A DNA stretch of 22,010 nucleotides from JBHOQX01 sp042408595. Its GTDB lineage: Bacteria > Chloroflexota > Chloroflexia > Chloroflexales > Roseiflexaceae. The notes under the pieces are model-generated. The model was not told the origin of the DNA. It was given only the letters and a program-made list of their open reading frames with translations, and made no database searches. This document shows positions 6,577 to 13,402 of the stretch, one piece after another. The translations under genes and the position numbers were made by a program. The stretch covers positions 1 to 22,010 of the forward strand of contig JBHOQX010000066.1 of the NCBI GenBank assembly GCA_042408595.1. Reading direction: 5' to 3'. Every line of letters starts with the position of its first letter. Positions within the stretch are counted from its first letter, which is position 1.

Positions 6577-6613
6577 GCGCGGCGGAGAGGTTGAGCGAGG
6601 CGAAGCCCCGCCG
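6577..6613 (+). repeat. Interspersed extragenic repeat, copy 2
   Basis: This copy shares GCGCGGCGGAGAGGTT exactly with 6439-6454 and then GGCGAAGCCCCGCC against GGCGCAGCCCCTCC. With copy 1 it takes up part of the 370-bp space between tadC and tadE; the rest holds the tadE promoter and no gene that I can support. Confidence 0.65.
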
Positions 6614-6687
6614 GTGGTCGGGCTGCGCCGCCGGCTGCGGCGCCGCGCGCCCGCAGCACGGCCGGCTACGCCACCCACAGCGCCGCG

Positions 6688-7590
6688 TCATGACCCGCCC
6701 GGCCCCAGCGGCCCGATCGAGCGCCCGATGGTCATCACCAGCGCCGAGAGGATCAGGCACAGCACCGACGGCATCACCAGCAGCACGACCACCAGCGAGA
6801 TTTTGGTCGCCGCCTTGGCCCCCGCGGCCCGCGCCTGGTGGCGGCGCGACACGCGCATATCTTCCGCCTGCCGCTCCAGCGTCAGCGCGATCGGCGTACC
6901 GAGCTCCTCGGCCTGCAGCAGCGCGTCGATAAAGGCGCGCAGGTGCTCCGACGAGTTACGCCGGGCCATGCGGCGGAACGCCGCCTCGCGCGGCTCGCCC
7001 ATGCGCAGCTCGCGCAGGAGCCGGTCGAGTTCTTCGTACAGCGGCCCCTCGCCGCGCTCCGCCAGCAGCGCCAGCGCCACATCGAAGCCCATGCCGGCGC
7101 TGACGCAGACCGCCAGCATGTCGAGCAGGTCGGGCAGGGCCACGGAGATGGCGTGCTGGCGCTGTCGCACTTTGCGGCGCAGCCAGAGCTGCGGCAGCAG
7201 AAAGCCGGTCAGCGGCAGCAGCAGAATGCCGAACTGGCTGAACGGCAGGCCGCTGGTCAGCAGCAGCGCGCCCAGCAGCAGCCCGGCCAGCGTGCCGACG
7301 AGCTGCACGCCGTACAGCTCGTCGGCTGTGACATTGCCGGGGTTGCCGGCATAATCGAGCCGCTGCGCCGTTTTGACCGGGTCGGTCAGACCGCGCAGCA
7401 GCGAGACGTGCTCAGCCAGCCGCAGGGCGACCGGGCGCACCCAGCGCTCGTAGCGGGTGCGTGGGGCGGCCTCCGGCACTCCACCGAACGGCGCCAGTTG
7501 CTCCTCGAACCCCGGTACGCGAATGCGACGGATACCGCCGATTAGCATGGTAACGCTTAGGCTGAACATCAGACCGATCAGCACGCTCAT
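6688..7590 (-). CDS. tadC: TadC-like inner-membrane platform protein of the Tad pilus
   Basis: A 300-residue protein with the T2SSF fold. An N-terminal helix (residues about 3-19) and a central hydrophobic pair (about 97-135) are followed by the cytoplasmic domain (ALPDLLDMLAVCVSAGMGFD, then LLRELRMGEPREAAFRRMAR and LIQAEELGT-like LLQAEELGTPIALTLERQA) and a C-terminal helix (SLVVVLLVMPSVLCLILSAL). TadC pairs with TadB as the membrane base on which the CpaF ATPase acts. The ATG has an AGAGGAA ribosome binding site. In most Tad loci tadC directly follows tadB; here about 7.4 kb of toxin cassettes and an insertion sequence lie between them. Confidence 0.92.
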   Translation of the reverse strand: MSVLIGLMFSLSVTMLIGGIRRIRVPGFEEQLAPFGGVPEAAPRTRYERWVRPVALRLAEHVSLLRGLTDPVKTAQRLDYAGNPGNVTADELYGVQLVGTLAGLLLGALLLTSGLPFSQFGILLLPLTGFLLPQLWLRRKVRQRQHAISVALPDLLDMLAVCVSAGMGFDVALALLAERGEGPLYEELDRLLRELRMGEPREAAFRRMARRNSSEHLRAFIDALLQAEELGTPIALTLERQAEDMRVSRRHQARAAGAKAATKISLVVVLLVMPSVLCLILSALVMTIGRSIGPLGPGGS

Positions 7591-8092
7591 AGTCGGTTCC
7601 TCTTATGCGCGTGTGCGCCGCAGGCAGGTATGGGGCGCGGCAGATCAACTTACGTTGCGCGTCGTAGATGCCTTCGTTCGCCAGGATGAGTCCATCGAGG
7701 CTGCGCGCCAACTCGGCTTGCAGCGCGGCGGCCATGGTCCAGGCATCCTCCGTCGCGCCCCATTCGTCAAGTTCCAGTTCAAAGGTTTGGCGTGCGGCAG
7801 CCAGGTGTTCTAGCACGGTTGGGGCCAGGTGCGTGGCTGCAGTAGCTGCCAGCCGATCATGCGCCTCTTCGATCTGCGCCCGCACCTGCGCATCCTCCAC
7901 GTGGCGCCTGATCACGACGGGGTGTTTGTCTGCCTGGTAGAACGCCTGTAGCACTTGCCAGGACCCCGAGCCGTCGGGAGGATCGAAACGCACGGGCGTC
8001 TCGCAGAAGACGCTCTGCCGCATTTCTGCGATCAAGCCATCGACCGTGATCAGCCGCCCCTCACGACAATAAACGGCGGTGCGAGCGCTCAT
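7412..8092 (-). CDS. Unrecognised protein upstream of tadC
   Basis: A 226-residue frame. The first 160 residues or so look like a real soluble, helix-rich protein (MSARTAVYCREGRLITVDGL, later a coiled-coil-like stretch of Glu/Ala/Leu helices), with GAGG as ribosome binding site. The last 60 residues or so overlap tadC by 179 bp and are Arg/Pro/Gly-rich, like out-of-frame tadC sequence. The natural end is more likely just before tadC: in a neighbouring frame a TGA overlaps the tadC ATG (ATGA). A frameshift near 7600-7650 would explain this. The family is not recognised. It is preceded by a TTACA-type promoter with a leader of about 200 nt that holds no supportable gene. Confidence 0.5.
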   Translation of the reverse strand: MSARTAVYCREGRLITVDGLIAEMRQSVFCETPVRFDPPDGSGSWQVLQAFYQADKHPVVIRRHVEDAQVRAQIEEAHDRLAATAATHLAPTVLEHLAAARQTFELELDEWGATEDAWTMAAALQAELARSLDGLILANEGIYDAQRKLICRAPYLPAAHTRIRGTDYERADRSDVQPKRYHANRRYPSHSRTGVRGATGAVRWSAGGRPTHPLRALGAPGRPAAG

Positions 8093-8289
8093 CGTTGCCT
8101 CGCGGTCGTCTCATCGTTCAACTCCGTACGCCGCAGGAGCCGCGGCTGTGGCCGTTTGCGTGGCCGGTGGCCCACGACACGCCCGGTCGCCAATATGGCG
8201 AAAGGACGCCGCCCGGCGGTGCCGCTTACCGCCCGAAAGCGGCATTACAGCACATGCAGGAAGGTTACTCCAGGCGTAGTGCCGTGACC

Positions 8290-8342
8290 ACTGTAGCAGA
8301 GGCAGCGTCTAGATGGAAGATGTGAGTGTAACGGGTTTGTAA
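8290..8342 (-). promoter_or_regulatory. Promoter with TTACA-N6-TTACA operator upstream of the tadC operon
   Basis: Minus strand: TTACA (8342-8338), 6 nt, TTACA (8331-8327), then 31 nt to TACAGT (8295-8290), preceded by TGC. Repeat period and spacing equal those at 6378-6430. About 200 nt of leader separate it from the ATG at 8092. No consensus -35 is visible, which suits activator dependence. Confidence 0.72.
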
Positions 8343-8454
8343 CAGGTCGGGCGGAGGCGCGGCCCGCAGCAACGGGCAGGATGGCGCCTGGTGTGCACCC
8401 GGTGCGTGGTCGGCGCACACCAAACAGTCGCGCAGCATCGATTGTAACATAACG

Positions 8455-9017
8455 TCAGGACAAATGTGGCTTTTCACCACCAGCTTGGTCGGTATTCGGA
8501 TTGAACAATGAGCCCGTACCGGGACGGCTTTTTTCGAGCTCAGCCAGATCGATGATAGCTTTAGCTCCCCGAATAAGACACCATAAGGCCCAAGCGTGGA
8601 ACAGAATACCCACCCAATCGCCGACTATCAGCAGCATGAGAAGATCAAAAGCATATAATGCTATTTCGACAATCACGGCCCACAAAAGGCGTTTTCTCCC
8701 CAAAAATCCACATACTATAAATATAGCCGCGATAATTGTGTCGATTCCAAAACCGAAGACACGGAGAATTAAGCCTATTACAGGTCCGCCCTCATCAGCA
8801 AGACTAGAAGTAATTGCATCTACGAGCTGAGTTACACCCAGGCCGAAAATAAACATAAATGAACCGCCGAAAAGGAAGACGATGGAATTGATAATTGACA
8901 AACCTGCGATCCAAAAGAACCAATCCACACCGCTCTTAATGCAACCTTCCAGATCGCTCTTTTTTTATCGATCGCATCGTGTGTTATATCGATTGGGTTA
9001 GGATTTACTGATTGCAT
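8455..9017 (-). pseudogene. Polytopic membrane protein gene with a frameshift in an A7 run
   Basis: The ATG at 9017 has a strong GGAGGT ribosome binding site and encodes MQSVNPNPIDITHDAIDKK. At the seven-T run 8960-8966 (A7 on the coding strand) the frame is lost. The continuation in the other frame reads KSDLEGCIKSGVDWFFWIAG and goes through about four membrane helices to a TAA-type stop at 8455. The whole would be about 187 residues. Such proteins (N-terminal cytoplasmic helix, WFFWIAGLS, FGLGVTQ motifs) occur in many bacteria without known function. One added or two removed A residues restore the frame. This could be phase variation, decay or sequencing error. The link to the pilus is only by position and by the promoter at 10128-10181. 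Confidence 0.65.
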
Positions 9018-9233
9018 GTCAGACCTCCGTGCGTCTAGCCCTGGTAGTAGTTACTTGCAAATATGTGTTGTTGACCTACATCGAAGCGAATGGGCGAGCA
9101 CTCCATCGAGACTGTCGCCGTTAGGCATAGAGCTACTATTCTTAGAGCCTATCCGGAAACTCGGGGTACGATGTGGTAGAATCCACACCTCGAGCAAGCG
9201 ATTGATGGCAGCAACGGTGAAACGAGCATCACA

Positions 9234-9635
9234 ATGGGCTATCCAAGCGATATATCGGATAAGGCATGGGCAGCGATCGAGCCGCATCTAACCCGAAAAG
9301 CCTCGACTGGTCGGCCGCGCACCGTCGATCTGCGGCGCGTCCTGAACGCGATACGCTACAAGAATCGAACTGGCTGCCAATGGAACTCATTGCCTGACGG
9401 CTTTCCCCCCAAAAGCACCGTGTTCGACTACTTCCAGAAGTGGAACGAGGACGGCACGCTGATACGTATCAACGATCTGTTGCGCGAGTGCGCCCGGGAG
9501 CGGATAGGCCGCCCCAAACAGCCACGCATCGCGATTGTTGATAGCCAGAGCGTCAAGACCACAGAAGCCGGCGGCGATCGTGGTTTTGACGCGGAAAAAA
9601 AATATCAAGGGTCGCAAGCGGCACCTCATCGTTGA
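9234..9635 (+). CDS. IS5-family transposase, first frame
   Basis: A 133-residue product with the N-terminal DUF4096-like region (MGYPSDISDKAWAAIEPHL, then CQWNSLPDGFPPKSTVFDYF) and the first catalytic Asp in IAIVDSQSVKTT. The last natural residues are GFDAEKK at an eight-A run (9595-9602). The family sequence then continues in the second frame. Two-frame transposases joined by ribosomal frameshifting on A runs are common in this group. Confidence 0.85.
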   Translation: MGYPSDISDKAWAAIEPHLTRKASTGRPRTVDLRRVLNAIRYKNRTGCQWNSLPDGFPPKSTVFDYFQKWNEDGTLIRINDLLRECARERIGRPKQPRIAIVDSQSVKTTEAGGDRGFDAEKKYQGSQAAPHR

Positions 9636-10014
9636 TACGAACGGCTTTGTGCTTCTTGTGTTGGTCCATGCGGCCGATATCAGCGAAAGTGAGGGTGGGA
9701 TTTGGTTGCTCAATGAACACCGGGATTTCCTCCAGTATCTGGAAACCATCCGAGTCGATCAGGGCTACAAGACCATGTTTGTGGAGTGGGTTGAGCAATT
9801 TCTGCCCTGTGTCGTTGAAGTGATTGAGAAACCGAAGGACCAGGTCGGCTTTGCCGTCTTACCGAAGCGCTGGGTCGTTGAACGTACGTTCGCGTGGTTG
9901 GGTAGGTATCGACAGTTGAGCAAAGAATACGACCGCCGTCCTGAAAGCACCGAAGCCTGGATCTATCTTGCTTCGATCGACATCTTACTCAAACGCCTTC
10001 ATCCATCTGTCTAG
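9535..10014 (+). CDS. IS5-family transposase, second frame
   Basis: After the eight-A run the frame reads IKGRKRHLIVDTNGF with the second catalytic Asp, then AADISESEG and WVVERTFAWLGRYRQLSKEY with the catalytic Glu, ending in the usual ILLKRL helix. The useful part begins at about 9603; upstream of that the frame is only a shadow of the first part. Relative to the first frame it is +1 (or -2), so a frameshift is needed for a full DDE enzyme of about 260 residues. Confidence 0.85.
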   Translation: MLIARASRPQKPAAIVVLTRKKNIKGRKRHLIVDTNGFVLLVLVHAADISESEGGIWLLNEHRDFLQYLETIRVDQGYKTMFVEWVEQFLPCVVEVIEKPKDQVGFAVLPKRWVVERTFAWLGRYRQLSKEYDRRPESTEAWIYLASIDILLKRLHPSV

Positions 10015-10127
10015 TTTCCGGATAGGCTCTTAGTGTCGTGCCAATGCCTTTAAGGCAGGGCTGCCGTACAAAGAGAGGTGGTCGTCATATGCCTCATGTG
10101 CTGAGCCTTATCGGATCATCAACTCTA

Positions 10128-10181
10128 AATATAGCGGCACCACAGCGGCAATGGAAGAACGAACCTGTAACGTTTCTGTAA
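10128..10181 (-). promoter_or_regulatory. Promoter with TTACA-N6-TTACA operator, cut off from its gene by the IS
   Basis: Minus strand: TTACA (10181-10177), 6 nt, TTACA (10170-10166), then 32 nt to TATATT (10133-10128). Without the insertion sequence the next gene would be the membrane-protein gene at 9017, with a leader of about 220 nt, similar to that of the 8290-8342 promoter. Both these promoters also share CTTCCAT in the -35 area. Around it, 10030-10337 holds no gene; it contains a short palindrome (10045-10057). Confidence 0.68.
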
Positions 10182-10288
10182 CAATCAGCAGCATAACTGC
10201 GCTGCTCACAATGCGCGCATCGCCACGCTAGTGGCCCGATACCGACACTGCGATCGGCGCACGCTTAGGCGCCCAGCACCAGCTCGAC

Positions 10289-10320
10289 TGCCAGCGCGCC
10301 GCTGGTGACCAGCCAGGCGG
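10289..10320 (-). repeat. 32-bp scar of the membrane-toxin conserved segment
   Basis: These 32 bp are identical to 14349-14380, which encode the AAWLVTSGALA part of the pilin-headed membrane protein. The match ends abruptly on both sides. It lies 17 bp beyond the stop of the last immunity-like gene (10338) and marks the downstream edge of an earlier cassette or a recombination scar. Confidence 0.75.
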
Positions 10321-10337
10321 GCCGGGCGCTCCGTGCC

Positions 10338-10640
10338 CTACGCGCCGACGATAAAGCAAGCGCTCCGAACACCAGCCACCAGCACATACCCTAGCAGGGG
10401 CGCCAGCAGCGTTCGGAGATACCCGGGCGTCCGCCAATGGCGGACGGTCACTACGATGGGCAATACAACGACCGGGAGGGTGTCAGCAAGCAAACCGTGT
10501 CGCCAAGTCGCGGCGTTTGGGTCATGACACACTGGGTAGGGCCCGTCAAAGGTTGACGAATAAATCAGATAGGTGATGGTCGCGACAACCACCCAGAGCG
10601 TCATATCCTGCCACATCTCGGTGCGCCGCTGCTTGTCCAT
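10338..10640 (-). CDS. Three-helix membrane protein, candidate immunity protein
   Basis: A 100-residue protein with predicted membrane helices at about 12-29, 49-67 and 74-98. AAGGGGAG is the ribosome binding site. It is the second of two small membrane-protein genes behind the tip at 11044-11619 and has no tip directly upstream, so it may be a left-over immunity gene whose tip was lost. Size and topology match the immunity proteins of pore-forming bacteriocins. The sequence family is not recognised. The gene ends next to a 32-bp scar of the toxin gene. Confidence 0.6.
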   Translation of the reverse strand: MDKQRRTEMWQDMTLWVVVATITYLIYSSTFDGPYPVCHDPNAATWRHGLLADTLPVVVLPIVVTVRHWRTPGYLRTLLAPLLGYVLVAGVRSACFIVGA

Positions 10641-10680
10641 CGCTCCCCTTGCCCACGACGCTGATGTCCGGCCCTGGCGC

Positions 10681-10995
10681 TCACGGCCACCGCAGCAGAC
10701 ACGGATTCCGGATCAGTTCGTACGCCACAAAGGCCAGGCATGGCAGCCCCCAGGTCACCAACCCGACGTATCGTCCGCGTTGCTTATCAACCAATCGCAT
10801 ACACGCGGCGATGACGACGATCGAGACGAAATCGGCGATCAGCGTGACCGCCTTACTCGCCGGCGTGCCTGACGAGCATAGGACCGCCCCATCACCGAGC
10901 GTGAGCGCTATCCGCAGCACAATGGCGATAACGCTTGCGAGCAGCGTATTGGCAATAGCAGTTCGCAATGAAGTCGCCTGGGAGGTATGTGACAT
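10681..10995 (-). CDS. Three-helix membrane protein, candidate immunity to the 11044 tip
   Basis: A 104-residue protein with helices at about 12-33, 48-69 and 76-95. The start ATG has GGAGG 6 nt upstream. It starts 48 bp after the stop of the hydrophobic tip at 11044-11619, the same order as in the two neighbouring cassettes. An inner-membrane immunity protein is the expected partner of a membrane-permeabilising toxin. The function is inferred from topology and position. Confidence 0.6.
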   Translation of the reverse strand: MSHTSQATSLRTAIANTLLASVIAIVLRIALTLGDGAVLCSSGTPASKAVTLIADFVSIVVIAACMRLVDKQRGRYVGLVTWGLPCLAFVAYELIRNPCLLRWP

Positions 10996-11043
10996 CGCTT
11001 GCCTCCAAAAAAAGCCCTGGCCGCCTATGGCGCATCGTTTGCG

Positions 11044-11619
11044 CTAAGGCAGTTTGGGAAGCCACGGAAACCACTGCGACAGCCATCTATGAATATCATC
11101 TTTATAGCGCGAGTAGAGACCCTTCAACACGGCAAGAATCGGCGCGACGATAAGCAGCACGAGCGGATTAGCCTTCGATAGAGTCTGGACAAAGGTCGCA
11201 GCCAGCATAAAGAGCAGGCCCTCAAGGAACGATCCCTTGACAAACTCTTCGATCGCGCGGATGATTAAGTCAAAGGGTATGGCATACCGGCGGAGCCAAT
11301 CGCCAGCTGCCTTGGCGGCTGTCGGATTACGCACCCAGTTCCACAACCTGGTCGCCTGCTGTGCCGCCCAACGGAAAGGCACGCTCACCACCCGCCAGAC
11401 CGTCGGCGCGGCGGTGGTGCGCACCCAGCCCCACAGCCGCACCGCCTGCCCGATTACCCATCGCCAGCCTGCGGCAATGCCGCGCCCGATCGCCGGCAGG
11501 GCCACCGTGCGCACCCACGTCACTGCCGTCGCCAGCGCGCCGCTAGTGACCAGCCAGGCGGCACCGAAGACCAGCAGCGGGCTGAGGACACCGATCCCCA
11601 CCAGCCAGGGCACGTCCAC
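11044..11619 (-). CDS. Orphan membrane-toxin tip, cassette 3
   Basis: A 191-residue frame from a GTG (reads VDVPWLVGIGVLSPLLVFG). Residues 1-95 are nearly identical to residues 182-276 of the pilin-headed protein at 13749-14981. Residues 96-191 are unrelated to it: a charged amphipathic part (GDWLRRYAIPFDLIIRAIEE), then long hydrophobic helices (SFLEGLLFMLAATF, NPLVLLIVAPILAVL) and an aromatic end WLSQWFPWLPKLP. It has no pilin head and no clear ribosome binding site, so it is probably a silent variant. A pore-forming or membrane-disrupting role is suggested by the hydrophobic hairpin and the membrane-type immunity candidate downstream. No known family is recognised. Confidence 0.65.
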   Translation of the reverse strand: MDVPWLVGIGVLSPLLVFGAAWLVTSGALATAVTWVRTVALPAIGRGIAAGWRWVIGQAVRLWGWVRTTAAPTVWRVVSVPFRWAAQQATRLWNWVRNPTAAKAAGDWLRRYAIPFDLIIRAIEEFVKGSFLEGLLFMLAATFVQTLSKANPLVLLIVAPILAVLKGLYSRYKDDIHRWLSQWFPWLPKLP

Positions 11620-11624
11620 CCGCC
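11335..11624 (-). repeat. Shared membrane-toxin segment, copy in cassette 3 (290 bp)
   Basis: It aligns without gaps to 14154-14443 with only a few mismatches. Beyond 11335 the sequences diverge at once, so this is the swap point between the conserved segment and the variable tip. Its upper end joins a degraded vWA-gene fragment, a junction also present in cassette 2. Confidence 0.9.
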
Positions 11625-11638
11625 GCTCGCGGCCAGCA

Positions 11639-11920
11639 TCACCCCAGCAACGCCCGCAGCCGTCGACTTCCGCCCCCGCCGAACGGCGCCATCACCCGCC
11701 CGCCCTCCACGATCACGCGCTGCTACGGCGCGGTCAGCACCAGCGTCATCTGACCCTCCGCGGGCCACTCCGTCGTCGGCAATTGCACGGCGGTCACGCG
11801 CCGCCCGATTTCGTCGGCCGCGACCAGCAGCTCGGCGGGGCGGGCCGCTGAGCGGTCATTCCCCATAACTACCCAGCGGCTCGGCTTGTGCCAGCGCTCG
11901 AACCCGGCTGACACCGACAC
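11639..11920 (-). pseudogene. Degraded copy of the vWA-protein 3' end
   Basis: The frame ending at the TGA 11641-11639 reads RPAELLVAADEIGRRVTAVQ, then LVLTAP, an in-frame TAG (11725-11723), QRVIVEGGRVMAPF and GGGGSRRLRALLG. It corresponds to the last 100 residues of the vWA gene at 15980-18169 (RPAELLVAANEVGQRTIAVQ, QRVIVEGGRVTAPF) but has an internal deletion and stop. It precedes tip cassette 3 and is probably carried along as flanking DNA during duplication or recombination. Confidence 0.8.
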
Positions 11921-11981
11921 GGCGCTCGCGCCGGACCATACTGGCCATGCTGGCAGCTTCTGAACGACCTATCAGCCGCAC

Positions 11982-12356
11982 TCAAAACATCGCTAGCACT
12001 CGGACGATGCACGCGGGCGGGCGGCCGTTCACCACCACGGCCAAGATTGGGAACAGCACGAAGATCGACACCGCCTCGCGCAGGCGCTCTCTGACGCTAC
12101 GCCCCGGCTGCACCAAGTAGTTGAAACGCCACACAATGCCCATCCCTATCAATACCAAGAGGTAGGCAAGGTCGCGGGCGATCTCCGCCGCCGTCCCACA
12201 CGTAGTAGGCTTACCTAAGGTACCCGTGGTCAACGAGAGCACAGCATACGGCACAGCGCACAGGACGCCGAACCCTACAGCAGCGGGCCATGTCTGCCAC
12301 CACTGCAGCCGCAGCGTGTCACGCTCCTGGTTGTGCGCTGCTTGTTCATTGCTCAT
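11982..12356 (-). CDS. Three-helix membrane protein, candidate immunity to the 12372 tip
   Basis: A 124-residue protein with a polar N-terminus (MSNEQAAHNQERDTLRLQWW) and helices at about 23-45, 59-80 and 92-110. AGGAGG lies 6 nt before the ATG, among the best ribosome binding sites in the window. It begins 15 bp after the stop of the tip at 12372-12866. Immunity is inferred from order, size and topology. The family is not recognised. Confidence 0.62.
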   Translation of the reverse strand: MSNEQAAHNQERDTLRLQWWQTWPAAVGFGVLCAVPYAVLSLTTGTLGKPTTCGTAAEIARDLAYLLVLIGMGIVWRFNYLVQPGRSVRERLREAVSIFVLFPILAVVVNGRPPACIVRVLAMF

Positions 12357-12371
12357 AGCAACCTCCTCAGA

Positions 12372-12866
12372 CTACCTGATACGATGGTAATTGGATGCAG
12401 CGCCTCGCTTGCTTTGCGATCGATTGCGAAACCATTTCCCCCACCATTCGGGGATCTTCGGAAGCAGTTTCTTGAGGATCTCGACCAAAGAGGTGACGAG
12501 AATAATCCCGCGGACACTCAAACCGGAGGTGGAGACGGTTGAAGCGATAAACTGAGCCACACCGGTCAACACGATAGTCCATAGGTCTCCGCCGGTAAGC
12601 GCTGCAAGCCCCACGCTCGTGATGATTTTTGTAAGGTTATCGGCCAGTTTGACGGTGAAATTTCGCCAGCCCGCGACGATAGCACGCCCGATCTGCCTGA
12701 TTACCCATCGCCAGCCTGCGGCAATGCCGCGCCCGATCGCCGGCAGGGCCACCGTGCGCACCCACGTCACTGCCGTTGCCAGCGCGCCGCTAGTGACCAG
12801 CCAGGCGGCACCGAAGACCAGCAGCGGGCTGAGGAGACCGATCCCCACCAGCCAGGGCACGTCCAC
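12372..12866 (-). CDS. Orphan membrane-toxin tip, cassette 2
   Basis: A 164-residue frame from a GTG. Residues 1-55 match residues 182-236 of the pilin-headed protein. Homology stops earlier than in cassette 3, so the breakpoint differs. The variable part holds amphipathic and hydrophobic helices (GRAIVAGWRNFTVKLADNL, IITSVGLAALTGGDLWTIVL, VRGIILVTSLVEILKKLL) and a very basic tail (RNRSQSKRGAASNYHRIR). There is no pilin head and no clear ribosome binding site. A membrane-active toxin is plausible because of composition and the membrane-type immunity candidate next to it. The activity is unproven. Confidence 0.62.
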   Translation of the reverse strand: MDVPWLVGIGLLSPLLVFGAAWLVTSGALATAVTWVRTVALPAIGRGIAAGWRWVIRQIGRAIVAGWRNFTVKLADNLTKIITSVGLAALTGGDLWTIVLTGVAQFIASTVSTSGLSVRGIILVTSLVEILKKLLPKIPEWWGKWFRNRSQSKRGAASNYHRIR

Positions 12867-12957
12867 CCGCCGCTCGCGGCCAGCTTCACCCCAGCAACGC
12901 CCGCAGCCGTCGGCTTCCGCCCCCGCCGAACGGCGCCATCACCCGCCCGCCCTCCAC
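12699..12957 (-). repeat. Shared membrane-toxin segment plus vWA tail, copy in cassette 2
   Basis: 12699-12871 matches the conserved segment of the pilin-headed gene (to 14443). The homology with cassette 3 continues past that point to 12957, including the vWA tail that ends RRLRALLG. Cassettes 2 and 3 therefore share one rearrangement, which is older than their different tips. Confidence 0.85.
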
Positions 12958-13395
12958 CAGCAGCAGCCCGGCCAGCCCCCGCACGTGGATGCAGCGGTCG
13001 ATCCGCAAACGCTGCGGGGCCGCCGGGTCGTAGTAGACCGTGAGGGGCGCGCCGACCGGGTAGCGCGCCGCCGCAGCCGCAGCCCAATCCGCGGCGCTCG
13101 TCACCTCCGCCAGATCGTCGGCGGTGCCGACATACGGTGTGCCGCCGACCCTGTAGGTGTACTCCACGACCAATGTATACAGCGGCGTCCCGGTCGGGTC
13201 GGGGGCGGCGTGAATATCCGTCCGGACGACAGCGCCGGTCACGGCGGGCCAGCGCCAGGCAGCCCGCCGTGATCCGAAGGGGTGGATGATCATCCCGGGG
13301 AAGCGCCACACCATGCCCAGCCCAAGCACCAGCAGGCCACCAGCGACGATGAAGATGCTGTTGACTGGTGGTGCGAACGCCAGGGCGCCGCTGGC
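12886..13395 (-). pseudogene. DUF3592-like gene fused in frame to a vWA tail, 5' end truncated
   Basis: The open frame runs from after a TGA (13398-13396) to the TGA at 12886. It has a membrane helix (NSIFIVAGGLLVLGLGMVW), then a DUF3592-like domain (YTLVVEYTYRVGGTPYVGTA, then YPVGAPLTVYYDPAAPQRLR). At LLLVEGGRVMAPF it passes without a break into the vWA tail (EGGRVMAPFGGGGSRRLRALLG). The only usable start is a GTG at 13329 inside the first helix, so the original start seems lost. It may be expressed as a chimera, but I think it is recombination debris between the immunity gene of the complete carrier and cassette 2. Confidence 0.65.
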
Positions 13396-13402
13396 TCAGG
13401 CC

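Larger units (their letters stand above)
9145..10029 (+). mobile_element. IS5-family insertion sequence (IS427-like), 885 bp
   Basis: Perfect 17-bp terminal inverted repeats (GAGCCTATCCGGAAACT at 9145-9161 and its complement at 10013-10029) are flanked on both sides by TTA (9142-9144 and 10030-10032), a 3-bp target duplication of the TNA type typical for this group. Inside is one transposase split over two frames. Ends, target duplication and catalytic residues are all intact, which suggests recent insertion. It separates a conserved promoter (10128-10181) from the gene that starts at 9017. Confidence 0.92.

Noticed and set aside
6281..6760. A 159-codon minus-strand frame spanning the tadE start, the repeats and the tadC end
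   Set aside because: It crosses the start of tadE, the common promoter and both extragenic repeats, has no ribosome binding site or domain, and is Arg/Ala-rich noise.
10045..10057. Short perfect palindrome TGCCTTTAAGGCA near the right end of the IS as an operator or terminator
   Set aside because: It is short, has no T run behind it, and has no second copy near the other promoters; chance is sufficient.
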